64,000 nucleotides of DNA, from contig NZ_JACSQF010000010.1 of assembly GCF_014836755.1 (NCBI RefSeq), positions 1 to 64,000 on the forward strand, written 5' to 3'. The stretch is from Oerskovia merdavium (lineage in GTDB: Bacteria > Actinomycetota > Actinomycetes > Actinomycetales > Cellulomonadaceae). Below are positions 16,881 to 25,714 of the stretch, in pieces. Below the pieces are notes generated by a model. It saw only the letters and a program-made list of their open reading frames with translations, was not told the DNA's origin and ran no database searches. Position 1 is the first letter of the stretch. The number at the start of each line of letters is the position of its first letter. Both the position numbers and the translations under genes were made by a program.

Positions 16881-18581
16881 CTAGAGCTCGAGCGTGGGCC
16901 AGTCCGCGAAGTCCTCGCGCATCCGGCGGTCGTGCGTCGCCACCACCACGGCCGCAGGGGTCACGCGCAGCGCCTGGGTCAGCTCGTCGACCAGGTCGAT
17001 CGAGAGGTGGTTGGTCGGCTCGTCGAGCAGCAGGACGTGCGGCACGGCGAGCAGCGCGCGAGCCAGGTCGAAGCGACGCCGCTGCCCTGCGGACAGCTCG
17101 CGCAGCGGCCGGTCCAGGTCCTCCTCGGTCAGCAGCCCCAGGAACGCGACGGGCACCAGGTAGTCCGGGTCGAGCGTGCCCGCCGAGAGCAGGTCGAGCG
17201 CCTCCTGCGCGTACTCCTCGAAGCCCGTGCGCTCCTCGGCGCCGGCCGGGAGCGCGGGGCCCTCCTGCGCGACGATCCCGACCCGCACGCCCTCGGCGAC
17301 CGAACGGGTGCCCCGATCGAGACCGATCGTGCCCGCGAGCGCCGCGAGGAGGGTCGACTTGCCCGAGCCGTTCGGCCCGGTGATCAGCAGCCGCCCCGAC
17401 GGCGGGATCGCGATGCGTGTCCCGGGCAGGTCGAGCCGGGCGCCCGCGGGCACGGCAGCGGGAGCCGGGCCGTCGCCGTCGTCGGGCAGGCCGCCGGGCT
17501 CGCCCGGACGCTCGCGCGGGCCCGCGTCGACGCGCGGGCTGCGCACCTCGAGCAGCGGCAGGTCGGGGGCCCACCCGGGCGACATGGCCAGCAGGTCGGG
17601 GAAGCGCAGCTCGAGCGGAGGGACGGGGACCTCGACGGCCTCGGCCTCGAGCTTCTGCACGAGCCGGTCCGCGGCCTTGACGTGGATGCGCGCGTGCGTC
17701 GCGCGACGGTGCTTCTGGCTGCCTTTGGCGGGACGCCACTCGTCGGAGAGCCCCTCGTACGACGCGTCGAGGCGCTCGGCGAGCTTCTCGGCGCGCTTGC
17801 GCTCTGCCCGGTAGCGCTGACGCCACCGGTGCAGGGCCTGGTTCTTGGCGAAGCGGTAGGCGAGGTAGCCCGGCTGCCCGTACAGGACGGGCTTGCCGTC
17901 CATCGCCGGGTCGAGGTCGAGGATCTCGGTCGCGACGTCGTCGAGCAGCTGGCGGTCGTGCGTGACCATGACGATCCCGCCGCCCCAGGCCACGATCTCG
18001 CCCGTGAGGAAGTCGATGCCGCTCGTGTCGAGGTGGTTGGTCGGCTCGTCCAGGAGCAGGAGGTCGCTGCGCTCGGCCAGGCGGCACGCGAGGCGCACGC
18101 GGTAGCGCTCGCCGACCGAGAGCGTCGCGAGCTCGCGGTGCAGGTCGCGGCACGCGCCCAGCCGGGACAGCGCGACCTCGACGCGACGGTCGGCGTCCCA
18201 CACGGCCAGGTGCTCGGCGCGGGCCAGCACGTCCGAGAGCTCGGCGAGGCTGCCGTGCTCGTGGTCGAAGTCGCGGGTCACGGCGTCGAGCTCTGCTCCC
18301 ACGGCACGCACGGTCGCGAGGCTCTCGCGGACCAGGTCGCCCACGGTCTGGCCGGGCAGCGGGACGAGCTCCTGCTCGACGACGGCGAGCGAGCCCTGAC
18401 GGCGCACCTCGCCCCCGCTCGGCGGCAGCGTCCCGGCCAGGACACCCAGGAGCGTCGACTTCCCGCTGCCGTTCTCACCGACCACGCCGAGGCGCGTGCC
18501 GGGGGCCACGCGCAGGGAGACGCCCGAGAGGACGGGGCGTCCGGGGTAGGAGAAGGAGAGGTCGTCGACAGCCAGGTGCAC
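16881..18581 (-). CDS. ABC-F family ATPase
   Basis: A 566-residue soluble protein with two tandem ABC ATPase domains and no membrane domain, as in ABC-F ribosome-associated factors. The first domain has GENGSGKST, LSVGERYRVRLA and LLLLDEPTNHLD; the second has GPNGSGKST, LSAGQRRRFDLARALL and LLLDEPTNHLS. Between them is a basic helical linker (RWRQRYRAERKRAEKLAERL) that in relatives reaches toward the tRNA sites. Members act in translation control or antibiotic resistance; which applies here cannot be told. Confidence 0.93.
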   Translation of the reverse strand: MHLAVDDLSFSYPGRPVLSGVSLRVAPGTRLGVVGENGSGKSTLLGVLAGTLPPSGGEVRRQGSLAVVEQELVPLPGQTVGDLVRESLATVRAVGAELDAVTRDFDHEHGSLAELSDVLARAEHLAVWDADRRVEVALSRLGACRDLHRELATLSVGERYRVRLACRLAERSDLLLLDEPTNHLDTSGIDFLTGEIVAWGGGIVMVTHDRQLLDDVATEILDLDPAMDGKPVLYGQPGYLAYRFAKNQALHRWRQRYRAERKRAEKLAERLDASYEGLSDEWRPAKGSQKHRRATHARIHVKAADRLVQKLEAEAVEVPVPPLELRFPDLLAMSPGWAPDLPLLEVRSPRVDAGPRERPGEPGGLPDDGDGPAPAAVPAGARLDLPGTRIAIPPSGRLLITGPNGSGKSTLLAALAGTIGLDRGTRSVAEGVRVGIVAQEGPALPAGAEERTGFEEYAQEALDLLSAGTLDPDYLVPVAFLGLLTEEDLDRPLRELSAGQRRRFDLARALLAVPHVLLLDEPTNHLSIDLVDELTQALRVTPAAVVVATHDRRMREDFADWPTLEL

Positions 18582-18718
18582 GGGTCAACCCTAGAGGGAC
18601 CTGAAGGGCAGGCGCGCCTCTCTCGCCCCTGCCGCGGCTCGTCCCGGCCCGTGGACGTGGCCCGCGCAACACCTGACGGCGGGCCGTGACCCGGGCGCGC
18701 TCCGGTAGCGTCGTGGCC

Positions 18719-19135
18719 ATGACCTCGACGCCTGCCACCGCCCCGAGCCCGCCCCGCCCGACCGTCCGGACGGGCGTCGTCGCCCTGGCCGTCGTGCTCG
18801 ACGTCGTCGCGGTCCTCGCGTTCGCGGCAGGCGGCCGGGCGACGCACTCGGCGGACAGCCCGCTGACCGCGGTCCTGTCGATCGCCTGGCCCTTCCTCGT
18901 GGGCCTCGCGGCGGGCTGGGTCCTGTTGCGCGCGTGGCGGTGGCCGCTCGCGGCCTGGCCGACCGGGGTCGTGCTGTGGGTCACGACGTGGGTCGTGGGG
19001 ATGGCGCTGCGCTGGGCCACGGGCGAGGGGCTCGCGACCGCGTTCCTCGTGGTCTCCGCGGCGTTCCTGCTCGCGACGCTCGTGGGCTGGCGACTCGTCG
19101 CTCTCCTCGTGCTCACGGTGCGCGGGCGCCGGTAG
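18719..19135 (+). CDS. DUF3054 family membrane protein
   Basis: A 138-residue protein with four hydrophobic helices. Its pattern is that of DUF3054: DVVAVLAFAAGGRATHS, PLTAVLSIAWPFLVGLAAGW, then WPTGVVLWVTTWVVGMALRW. Function is unknown. The ATG at 18719 is chosen because TAGCGT lies seven bases upstream, fitting a leaderless start; a GTG six bases earlier is also in frame. It is isolated, divergent from the ABC-F gene and followed by a 270-base non-coding stretch. Confidence 0.8.
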   Translation: MTSTPATAPSPPRPTVRTGVVALAVVLDVVAVLAFAAGGRATHSADSPLTAVLSIAWPFLVGLAAGWVLLRAWRWPLAAWPTGVVLWVTTWVVGMALRWATGEGLATAFLVVSAAFLLATLVGWRLVALLVLTVRGRR

Positions 19136-19369
19136 GGCGGTCCGTCGGCCTGGAGCGCCCGGCGGCGCGGGGGCAGGTGGCCCGTCTCGCGACCGGGCAC
19201 CGGCACCGGTCACCGCTCGATGCCCTGCGCCCCTGGTGCCCAGAACGAGGTCGAGATCGTTCTGACGAGTTTCGTGGCCACGACGTCGTGGTCGAGCGCA
19301 CGGAATGTCGTTCTCGACGTGCGGCTCGGACGTTCTCGGCCGACACGTCTGGTGGCCTGGCACCGGGCC

Positions 19370-19389
19370 CCCGCCTGCGGTCAGGCGGG
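19370..19389 (-). terminator. Terminator of the murI-rph-rdgB cluster
   Basis: Eight-base arms CCCGCCTG and CAGGCGGG with a four-base loop; flanking GGCC bases extend the stem. It lies 17 bases past the rdgB stop in the leftward direction. Confidence 0.7.
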
Positions 19390-19406
19390 CCACGGCCGGA
19401 CACCGC

Positions 19407-20090
19407 TCAGGCGAGCGGCTGGACCTGGACCTCGTCGACCGTCGTCCCGGTGAGCACCGCGACGACCTGGGGCGCGAGAGCGCGGAACGCCTTGCCCCGG
19501 TGGCTGATCGCGTTCTTCTCCGCGGCCGACAGCTCGGCGGCAGAGCGGGTCTCGCCGTCGGGCAGGAGGATCGGGTCGTACCCGAACCCGCCCTCGCCGC
19601 GCGGGACGGTCAGGAGCGTGCCGCGCATCTCGCCCGTGCGCACCCACTCGCCCCCGTCGGGCGTCACGAGCGCGGCTGCGCACACGAAGCCCGCTGCCCG
19701 GTGCCCGGCGGGGACGTCGCCCAGCTGGGCGAGGAGAAGGTCGAGGTTCGCCTGGTCGTCGCCGTGGCGACCGGACCAGCGCGCCGAGAAGATCCCCGGT
19801 GCACCGCCCAGGACGTCGACCGCGAGCCCCGAGTCGTCGGCCACGGCGGGCAGGCCGGTCGCCGCAGCGAGAGCGCGGGCCTTGATGAGCGCGTTCTCCG
19901 CGAACGTCACGCCGTCCTCGACGGGCTCCGGCGCACCGACCTCACGCGCCGAGACCACGGCCTCGGGCGGCAGGTCGAGGCCCGGCTGGGCCGCGAGGAT
20001 GGCCCGCAGCTCGGCGAGCTTGCCCACGTTGTGGGTCGCGAGCACGAGCCGTGCGCCGGCCGGGACGCTCACGCCGGACGCAGCGCTCAC
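19407..20090 (-). CDS. rdgB: RdgB/HAM1 non-canonical purine NTP pyrophosphatase
   Basis: Hydrolyses ITP, dITP and XTP to monophosphates, keeping deaminated purines out of nucleic acids. The 227-residue protein has [49 protein letters not shown], and the C-terminal [13 protein letters not shown] and SHRGKA motifs. The GTG at 20090 overlaps the rph stop (GTGA); a second GTG at 20072 is possible. The order rph-rdgB is widespread in Gram-positive bacteria. Confidence 0.95.
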   Translation of the reverse strand: MSAASGVSVPAGARLVLATHNVGKLAELRAILAAQPGLDLPPEAVVSAREVGAPEPVEDGVTFAENALIKARALAAATGLPAVADDSGLAVDVLGGAPGIFSARWSGRHGDDQANLDLLLAQLGDVPAGHRAAGFVCAAALVTPDGGEWVRTGEMRGTLLTVPRGEGGFGYDPILLPDGETRSAAELSAAEKNAISHRGKAFRALAPQVVAVLTGTTVDEVQVQPLA

Positions 20091-20845
20091 CGCGACGCCT
20101 CGTCGAGCGCGAGCTGCTGGATGATCGCGAGCTCGGACGTCCCGTGGAGCGCGAGGTCCAGCAGGACGTCGAGCTCGGTGCGGTTGAACGGCGCGTGCTC
20201 GGCCGTGCCCTGCACCTCGACGAAGTCGCCCGAGCCCGTGACCACCACGTTCATGTCGGTGTCCGCGCGCACGTCCTCGACGTAGGGCAGGTCCAGCATG
20301 GGCGTGCCGTCGATGATGCCGACGCTCACGGCCGACACCGAGTCCGTGAGGACCTTCTTGCCGCCCTTGATCGCGCCGTGCTTCTTGCCCCAGGTCACGG
20401 CGTCGGCGAGCGCGACGTACGCGCCCGTGATCGCCGCGGTGCGCGTGCCGCCGTCGGCCTGCAGGACGTCGCAGTCGAGCACGATCGTGTTCTCGCCGAG
20501 CGCCGAGACGTCGATCACGGCGCGCAGCGAACGGCCGATGAGGCGCGAGATCTCGTGCGTGCGCCCGCCGATGCGGCCCTTGACCGACTCGCGGTCGCTG
20601 CGGGTGCTGGTCGCGCGCGGGAGCATCGAGTACTCGGCCGTGACCCAGCCCTGGCCCGAGCCCTTGCGCCAGCGCGGCACGCCCTCGGTGAACGAGGCCG
20701 CGCACAGCACGCGCGTGCGGCCGAACTCGACGAGCACGCTGCCCTCCGCGGCGTCGAGCCAGTTCCGGGTGATCGTGACGGGGCGGAGCTCGTCGGGCGC
20801 GCGGCCGTCCGCGCGGACGGTCTGGGAGGTGGAGGCTGAAGTCAT
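20087..20845 (-). CDS. rph: Ribonuclease PH
   Basis: A phosphorolytic 3' exoribonuclease that trims tRNA precursors. The 252 residues include [13 protein letters not shown], the [16 protein letters not shown] block, [25 protein letters not shown] and [18 protein letters not shown] short serine/threonine leader precedes the conserved start. It lies 19 bases after a phosphodiesterase-like gene and overlaps rdgB. Confidence 0.97.
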   Translation of the reverse strand: MTSASTSQTVRADGRAPDELRPVTITRNWLDAAEGSVLVEFGRTRVLCAASFTEGVPRWRKGSGQGWVTAEYSMLPRATSTRSDRESVKGRIGGRTHEISRLIGRSLRAVIDVSALGENTIVLDCDVLQADGGTRTAAITGAYVALADAVTWGKKHGAIKGGKKVLTDSVSAVSVGIIDGTPMLDLPYVEDVRADTDMNVVVTGSGDFVEVQGTAEHAPFNRTELDVLLDLALHGTSELAIIQQLALDEASR

Positions 20846-20864
20846 GGAGCCAGCCTATCCGGGC

Positions 20865-21731
20865 TCAGAGCGTGAAGACCCGGCCCGTCGCGGCCAGGTC
20901 CACCGGACCGTCGTAGACCGCGGTGGCCTCGTCGCGGGCGGCCTGCTTGTCGTTCCACGCGGGCAGGTGCGTGAGGACCAGGCGCTTGGCGCCCGCCGCC
21001 GTGGCGACCTCGCCCGCCCGCCTGCCCGTGAGGTGGATGCCGCGGTCGACCGCGTCGTCGCGCCCCTCGTGGAAGGCGGCCTCCGCCAGGAGCAGGTCGG
21101 CGTCCCGGGCCAGCTCGACCACGCCGTCGCAGAAGTCCGTGTCCCCCGTGTACGCGAGCGTGACCCGCTCTCCGGGGACCAGGCTCGAGGGCCCGGTCAC
21201 CCGCACGCCGTAGGCCTCGACCGGGTGATAGACGCGGAACGGCTCGATCTCGAGCGGACCGACCGTGACCACCTGCCCGGGGACCCACGCCCGGAAGTCG
21301 AACTGGGACCCGAGCGACTCCCCCGCCTCCAGACCGTAGGTCGCCCCGATCCTCTCGGCCGTGTTCGAGGGACCCCAGACCGGCAGGGTGGCCGCGGCGT
21401 CCTGCACGACGGACCCGTCGGTCGCCGCCTGCGCCACCGCGGCCGTACCCGACGCCGCGGCGAGCCGGTCCGGGTGGTACTTGAGGTACACGTACAGACC
21501 GCACACGTCGACGAAGTGGTCGGGGTGCAGGTGGGACAGGCCGATCGCGTCGAGCCGGCGCGGGTCGAGGATGCCCTGGAGCGCGCCGAGCGCACCGTTG
21601 CCCATGTCGAGCAGGAGGTTCCACTCCCGCCCGTCCGGTGAGTCGGTGCCGGGCACCTGGACCAGGTACGAGGACGCGGGAGAGTCGGGGCCGGCGAACG
21701 AGCCGGAGCAGCCGACGACGACCAGCCGCAT
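20865..21731 (-). CDS. MBL-fold hydrolase, Rv1339-like cyclic-nucleotide phosphodiesterase candidate
   Basis: A 288-residue metallo-beta-lactamase-fold protein of the RNase Z/phosphodiesterase branch. Metal ligands are visible in GLSHLHPDHFVDVCGL (H-x-H-x-D-H) and in LAYTGDTDFCDGVVELARDADLLLAEAAFHE, with a final LTHLPAW histidine. Gene order murI, this gene, rph, rdgB matches Rv1338-Rv1341 of Mycobacterium tuberculosis, where Rv1339 was reported as an atypical cAMP phosphodiesterase. That role is transferred by synteny and fold, not shown here. Its ATG shares one base with the murI stop. Confidence 0.85.
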   Translation of the reverse strand: MRLVVVGCSGSFAGPDSPASSYLVQVPGTDSPDGREWNLLLDMGNGALGALQGILDPRRLDAIGLSHLHPDHFVDVCGLYVYLKYHPDRLAAASGTAAVAQAATDGSVVQDAAATLPVWGPSNTAERIGATYGLEAGESLGSQFDFRAWVPGQVVTVGPLEIEPFRVYHPVEAYGVRVTGPSSLVPGERVTLAYTGDTDFCDGVVELARDADLLLAEAAFHEGRDDAVDRGIHLTGRRAGEVATAAGAKRLVLTHLPAWNDKQAARDEATAVYDGPVDLAATGRVFTL

Positions 21732-22534
21732 CAGACGGCCTCCACCAACGAGACCTCAGGCCCGAGGAAGCGACGCGCGAGCTGGTCGAACGGCTCGGCG
21801 CTGCCCGTCGCACGGAAGCGGTGGCGCGGGGCGCCCGCCTCGCGCGAACGCTCCAGGCCGTGCGCGACGAGCGTGCGGTAGACGTCCTTCGCGGTCTCCT
21901 CGGCGCTCGAGACCAGCGTGACCTCGTCGCCCATGACGTACGAGATGGCGCCCGCGAGCAGCGGGTAGTGCGTGCAGCCCAGCACCAGGGTGTCAACCCC
22001 GGCGGCGCGGACCGGGGCGAGGTACTCGTGCGCGATCTCCAGGACCTCGGGGCCCGAGGTCACCCCGGCCTCGACGAGACGGACGAACTCCGGGCACGCC
22101 TGGGACGTGAGCCGCAGGCCCGGGGCCACGGCGAACGCGTCGTCGTAGGCGCGCGACTCGATGGTCCCCCGCGTCCCGATCACGCCGATGTTCCCTGTGC
22201 GGGTCGCTGCGACCGCGCGGCGTGCCGCCGGCAGGATGACCTCGATGACGGGCATCCCGTAGCGCGCGGTGTAGCGCTCGCGGGCGTCGCGCAGCACCGC
22301 GGACGACGCCGTGTTGCACGCGATGACGAGCATCTTGACGCCCTCGTCGACCAGCTGGTCCATGATCGAGAGCGCCATGGCGCGCACCGCGGCGAGCGGC
22401 TTGGGCCCGTACGGGCTGTTCGCGGTGTCCCCGATGTACAGCAGCGACTCGTTCGGCAGCTGGTCGAGGATCGAGCGGGCGACGGTGAGTCCCCCGACTC
22501 CCGAGTCGAAGATGCCGATGGGTGCGTCGTTCAC
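21731..22534 (-). CDS. murI: Glutamate racemase
   Basis: Makes D-glutamate for peptidoglycan. The 267-residue protein has both catalytic cysteines, in VIACNTASS and LGCTHYPLL, and the start [17 protein letters not shown]. The GTG at 22534 is preceded at seven bases by TAGGCT, so the mRNA is probably leaderless. It starts a leftward run murI, phosphodiesterase, rph, rdgB with overlaps or gaps of no more than 19 bases. Confidence 0.96.
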   Translation of the reverse strand: MNDAPIGIFDSGVGGLTVARSILDQLPNESLLYIGDTANSPYGPKPLAAVRAMALSIMDQLVDEGVKMLVIACNTASSAVLRDARERYTARYGMPVIEVILPAARRAVAATRTGNIGVIGTRGTIESRAYDDAFAVAPGLRLTSQACPEFVRLVEAGVTSGPEVLEIAHEYLAPVRAAGVDTLVLGCTHYPLLAGAISYVMGDEVTLVSSAEETAKDVYRTLVAHGLERSREAGAPRHRFRATGSAEPFDQLARRFLGPEVSLVEAV

Positions 22535-22630
22535 GGGGTCGAGCCTAGTGCCGCCCACGCCGGTTCGGTGGTCCCGGCGCCCCGGCGCCCTCTGTGTCAC
22601 CGAACACAGGCGACCACGAGGCACGACGAA

Positions 22631-22656
22631 GGGCGCCGCACGTGCGTGCGACGCCC
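22631..22656 (-). terminator. Terminator downstream of the small hydrophobic protein gene
   Basis: Arms GGGCG-CGCAC and GTGCG-CGCCC pair around GTGC with one internal mismatch; it lies 49 bases past the stop at 22705 and ahead of the murI promoter. Confidence 0.6.
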
Positions 22657-22704
22657 TCCGGTCCTGGCCCCGGGCCCGCCTGTCAGGACGGCGGCCCGGG
22701 ATGC

Positions 22705-22860
22705 CTAGACCTTCGCCTTGCCCCGTCCGACCAGCCCCACGACGAGGCTGACGACGAGCACGATGATGCCGAGCCAGATCAGGAACTTCGCTGCTTCGAC
22801 GGCCACACCGAACACGAGCAGCACGACTCCGACGAGCAGGATGATGAGCCACGTAGGCAT
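22705..22860 (-). CDS. Small hydrophobic membrane protein (51 aa)
   Basis: A 51-residue protein with two hydrophobic helices, [18 protein letters not shown] and [20 protein letters not shown], and a basic end GRGKAKV. It resembles the short 'hydrophobic protein' genes common in actinobacterial genomes, which have no known function. The ATG at 22860 has AAAGAGGGA upstream. Its roughly 130-base upstream region holds a hairpin (CCGGGAC/GTCCCGG, 22883-22903) in the 5' leader. It is a single-gene unit with its own terminator. Confidence 0.75.
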   Translation of the reverse strand: MPTWLIILLVGVVLLVFGVAVEAAKFLIWLGIIVLVVSLVVGLVGRGKAKV

Positions 22861-22995
22861 GTTGTCCCTCTTTCTCTCGGCCGGGACGCGGACGTCCCGG
22901 TTCAACAAGGACAATCCTGGCACCACTTCACCCTCTGCGCATCTTGACAGAAATGTGGCGAGTGACTTACAAGCGTGCTACATGGCGCGTACGGC

Positions 22996-23655
22996 TCAGC
23001 GGGGCGAGCGGCGGACCTCGGCCAGCATCAGGTCCACCAGCGACTCCTGGAGCCAGCCGGACATGAGGAACACGCTCGCGAGGAACCGCCGGGCGGCGTC
23101 AGGAGCGCCCTCGTCCTCCTCGACGTCGGCGGCCTCGCGCGCGAGGACCTCGTCGTGCAGGTCCTCCACCTGGTCGTCGGTGCGCAGGTCGAGGCGCTCC
23201 GCCAGGACGACCCGGACGTCGGTGAGGGCCCCCGCGACGCGACGTGCGTCGTCGGGCCGGACGACCAGGGGCGTGAGCACCTCCGCGTCCTGCGGGTCTC
23301 CCGCGAGCAGGAGGTCCGCGAGCAGCAGCAGCCGCTGCGACTTCTCGGCGGCCAGGTCGCCCTGGGTGAACCGCCGGAACTCGGCCGAGACCCCCGCGTC
23401 CTCGGGCGCCGCGTCAGGGAGCAGACGGCGGACCGCGGGATCCGTGGGCGCGCGCACCTCCTCGGGGGGCGCGGTGAGCGGCGCGACGCCCTCGATGGTC
23501 GCCGCCTCCGACGGCGGCGCGGCCTCCTCGCTCCCGGGGCCCGCCTGCTCCTGCAACAGCTCGACGACGTCACCCACGACGTGCGCGAGGACGAGCCGCT
23601 CGGCGGCGCTCAGCTCCGCGACGTAGCCGCGGCGTGCCCGACGGAACGGGCGCAC
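22996..23655 (-). CDS. DUF2017 family protein
   Basis: A 219-residue soluble protein. The start [34 protein letters not shown] and the aspartate/leucine-rich helical remainder ending VFLMSGWLQESLVDLMLAEVR fit DUF2017, an actinobacterial family of unknown function found next to clpS. The GTG at 23655 shares one base with the clpS stop (TAGTG), so expression is coupled. Co-occurrence suggests a link to ClpS-ClpCP proteolysis, but nothing in the sequence proves it. Residues 35-75 are a variable proline/alanine-rich insert. Confidence 0.8.
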   Translation of the reverse strand: MRPFRRARRGYVAELSAAERLVLAHVVGDVVELLQEQAGPGSEEAAPPSEAATIEGVAPLTAPPEEVRAPTDPAVRRLLPDAAPEDAGVSAEFRRFTQGDLAAEKSQRLLLLADLLLAGDPQDAEVLTPLVVRPDDARRVAGALTDVRVVLAERLDLRTDDQVEDLHDEVLAREAADVEEDEGAPDAARRFLASVFLMSGWLQESLVDLMLAEVRRSPR

Positions 23656-23960
23656 TACTCCCCGCTCCGCTGCATCGTGGCCCACAGCCCGAACTCGTGC
23701 ATCGCCTGCACGTCCACCTCGACCTTCTCCCGCCCGCCGGACGAGACCACCGCCCGACCCTCGTGGTGCACCTGGAGCATGAGCGTCTTGGCCTTCTGCT
23801 GGCTGTAACCGAAGTAGCTCTCGAACACGTAGCTGACGTAGCTCATGAGATTCACCGGGTCGTTCCACACGAGGGTCACCCAGGTGTCGGCGAGGGAGAG
23901 CCCCTCCCGCGTGTCGATCTCCTCGTCGAGGCGAGGCCCCGCTGTCGCCGTTCCAGTCAC
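23655..23960 (-). CDS. clpS: ATP-dependent Clp protease adaptor ClpS
   Basis: A 101-residue N-end-rule adaptor that hands substrates to the Clp ATPase. The substrate pocket region [27 protein letters not shown] and the [21 protein letters not shown] segment are typical. The GTG at 23960 has TAGAGT six bases upstream, indicating a leaderless mRNA. It is divergent from pncB across 158 bases and coupled to DUF2017. The same clpS-pncB neighbourhood exists in mycobacteria. Confidence 0.95.
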   Translation of the reverse strand: MTGTATAGPRLDEEIDTREGLSLADTWVTLVWNDPVNLMSYVSYVFESYFGYSQQKAKTLMLQVHHEGRAVVSSGGREKVEVDVQAMHEFGLWATMQRSGE

Positions 23961-24118
23961 GACCCCACTCTATGCGGTACCCCACCTCGCACCGCGCGCC
24001 GTCCATGCGCAGGTGGGAGGGCTGAACGCGGGGTGCACGGCGACGCTGTGGACCGGGCGCGCGTCCGTGGGAGCAGGCGCGCACGCCCCTCGGGCCGCTT
24101 CTGCCCTAGGTTGGGCAC

Positions 24119-25510
24119 ATGAGTCCCGCAGACCGCCCGGGCACCGGCGCCCCGGCCGCTCACCATGCCCCGTTCGCACCCTCCGCCCAGTCCTCGCTGC
24201 TGACCGACCGCTACGAGCTCACCATGCTCCAGGCCGCGCTCGCCGACGGCACCGCCGAGCGGCACTGCCTCTTCGAGGTCTTCACGCGACGCCTGCCCGC
24301 GGGCCGCCGCTACGGCGTGCTCGCCGGGACCGGCCGCGTCCTCGAGTCGCTCGCGACGTTCCGGTTCACCGACCTCGAGCTCGACTGGCTCCGCCAGGCG
24401 GACGTGGTCGACGACCGCACCCTCGACTACCTCGCCGGCTACCGGTTCACGGGCTCGATCACGGGGTACGCGGAGGGCGACGTGTTCTTCCCGCAGTCCC
24501 CCGTCATGGTCGTCGAGGGCACGTTCGCCGAGGCCGTGCTGCTCGAGACGCTCGTGCTCTCGATCCTCAACTACGACTCCGCGGTCGCCTCGGCCGCCTC
24601 GCGCATGACGAGCGCCGCCGTCGAACGCCCGTGCCTCGAGATGGGCTCGCGTCGCGCGAACGAGCACGCCGCCGTCGCGGCGGCCCGCGCCGCGGCCGTC
24701 GCGGGGTTCGCGGGCACGTCCAACCTCGAGGCCGGGCGCCGGTACGGGATCGAGACGATCGGCACCGCCGCGCACGCGTTCACGCTCCTGCACGACGACG
24801 AGCCCTCGGCCTTCGCGGCCCAGGTCGCCTCCCTGGGAACGGGCACAACCCTCCTCGTCGACACCTACGACGTCCGCCAGGGCGTCAAGAACGCGATCGC
24901 GGCGGCCGGGACCGGGCTCGGGGCCGTACGACTCGACTCCGGTGACCTCGGCATCCAGGCGGTCGAGGTCCGCAAGCAGCTCGACGGCCTGGGCGCCCGG
25001 GACACCCGGATCACCGTGACCTCCGACCTCGACGAGTACGCGATCGCGGCGCTCGCGGCGGCGCCCGTCGACGCCTACGGCGTGGGCACCTCGCTCGTGA
25101 CGGGCTCGGGCGCCCCGACCTGCGGCATGGTCTACAAGCTCGTGTCGCGCGCCGACGCCGACGGGATCCTGCAGCCCGTCGCCAAGGCGTCGACCGCCAA
25201 GACCAGCACGGGCGGGCGCAAGTCCGCCGCCCGCCAGTTCGGCGACGACGGGCGAGCCGTCGCCGAGGTCCTCGTCACCGGACCCGACGAGGCCGTGACC
25301 GCTTGGGAACCTGCCGACGACGAGGACTTGCGTCCCCTGCACGTCCCGCTCGTCGTGGACGGCGCCGTCGACTCCCGCTGGATCGGCGCGTACGGGGTGC
25401 ACAACGCGGCGAGACGCCATGCCGAGGCACGAGCCGAGCTCCCCCGCGGCGCCCGGCGACTGTCCGCGGGCGACCCTGCGCTGCCGACCGTCGTCCGCCG
25501 GCTCGACTGA
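24119..25510 (+). CDS. pncB: Nicotinate phosphoribosyltransferase
   Basis: Joins nicotinate and PRPP in the NAD salvage pathway, supplying NaMN for nadD at 4 kb. The 463 residues include LTDRYELTMLQAAL, ILNYDSAVASAASRM, the EMGSRRANEHAAVAAARAAAVAGFAGTSNLEAGRRYG core with its conserved histidine region, and YDVRQGVKNAI / VRLDSGDLG. TAGGTT lies six bases before the ATG, fitting a leaderless start. It ends before a strong bidirectional terminator. Confidence 0.95.
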   Translation: MSPADRPGTGAPAAHHAPFAPSAQSSLLTDRYELTMLQAALADGTAERHCLFEVFTRRLPAGRRYGVLAGTGRVLESLATFRFTDLELDWLRQADVVDDRTLDYLAGYRFTGSITGYAEGDVFFPQSPVMVVEGTFAEAVLLETLVLSILNYDSAVASAASRMTSAAVERPCLEMGSRRANEHAAVAAARAAAVAGFAGTSNLEAGRRYGIETIGTAAHAFTLLHDDEPSAFAAQVASLGTGTTLLVDTYDVRQGVKNAIAAAGTGLGAVRLDSGDLGIQAVEVRKQLDGLGARDTRITVTSDLDEYAIAALAAAPVDAYGVGTSLVTGSGAPTCGMVYKLVSRADADGILQPVAKASTAKTSTGGRKSAARQFGDDGRAVAEVLVTGPDEAVTAWEPADDEDLRPLHVPLVVDGAVDSRWIGAYGVHNAARRHAEARAELPRGARRLSAGDPALPTVVRRLD

Positions 25511-25640
25511 GCGCGCGTCAGGTCCTGATGGCGGCGGCGCTCCGGGCTTGCCGGTGTGCCCCGGCTCCCGGTCGCTCCCGACGGGTGAACGGGCTCTCTC
25601 GGCGGGCCGGACCGTCGACCACGACCTGACGTCTCGATGC

Positions 25641-25679
25641 CAGAGGGCCCGCACGCTCGCCGAGCATGCGGGCCCTCTG
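25641..25679. terminator. Bidirectional terminator between pncB and helicase gene
   Basis: Perfect 13-base arms CAGAGGGCCCGCA and TGCGGGCCCTCTG with a 13-base loop between two convergent genes. Confidence 0.8.
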
Positions 25680-25714
25680 CGGTCACGGAGCACGTGCTCC
25701 CGCGACGACGGTCG

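Noticed and set aside
22955-22985. TTGACA-N17-TTACAA on the plus strand
   Set aside because: It looks like a promoter, but only the antisense of DUF2017 lies downstream, so chance or a non-coding antisense transcript is equally possible.
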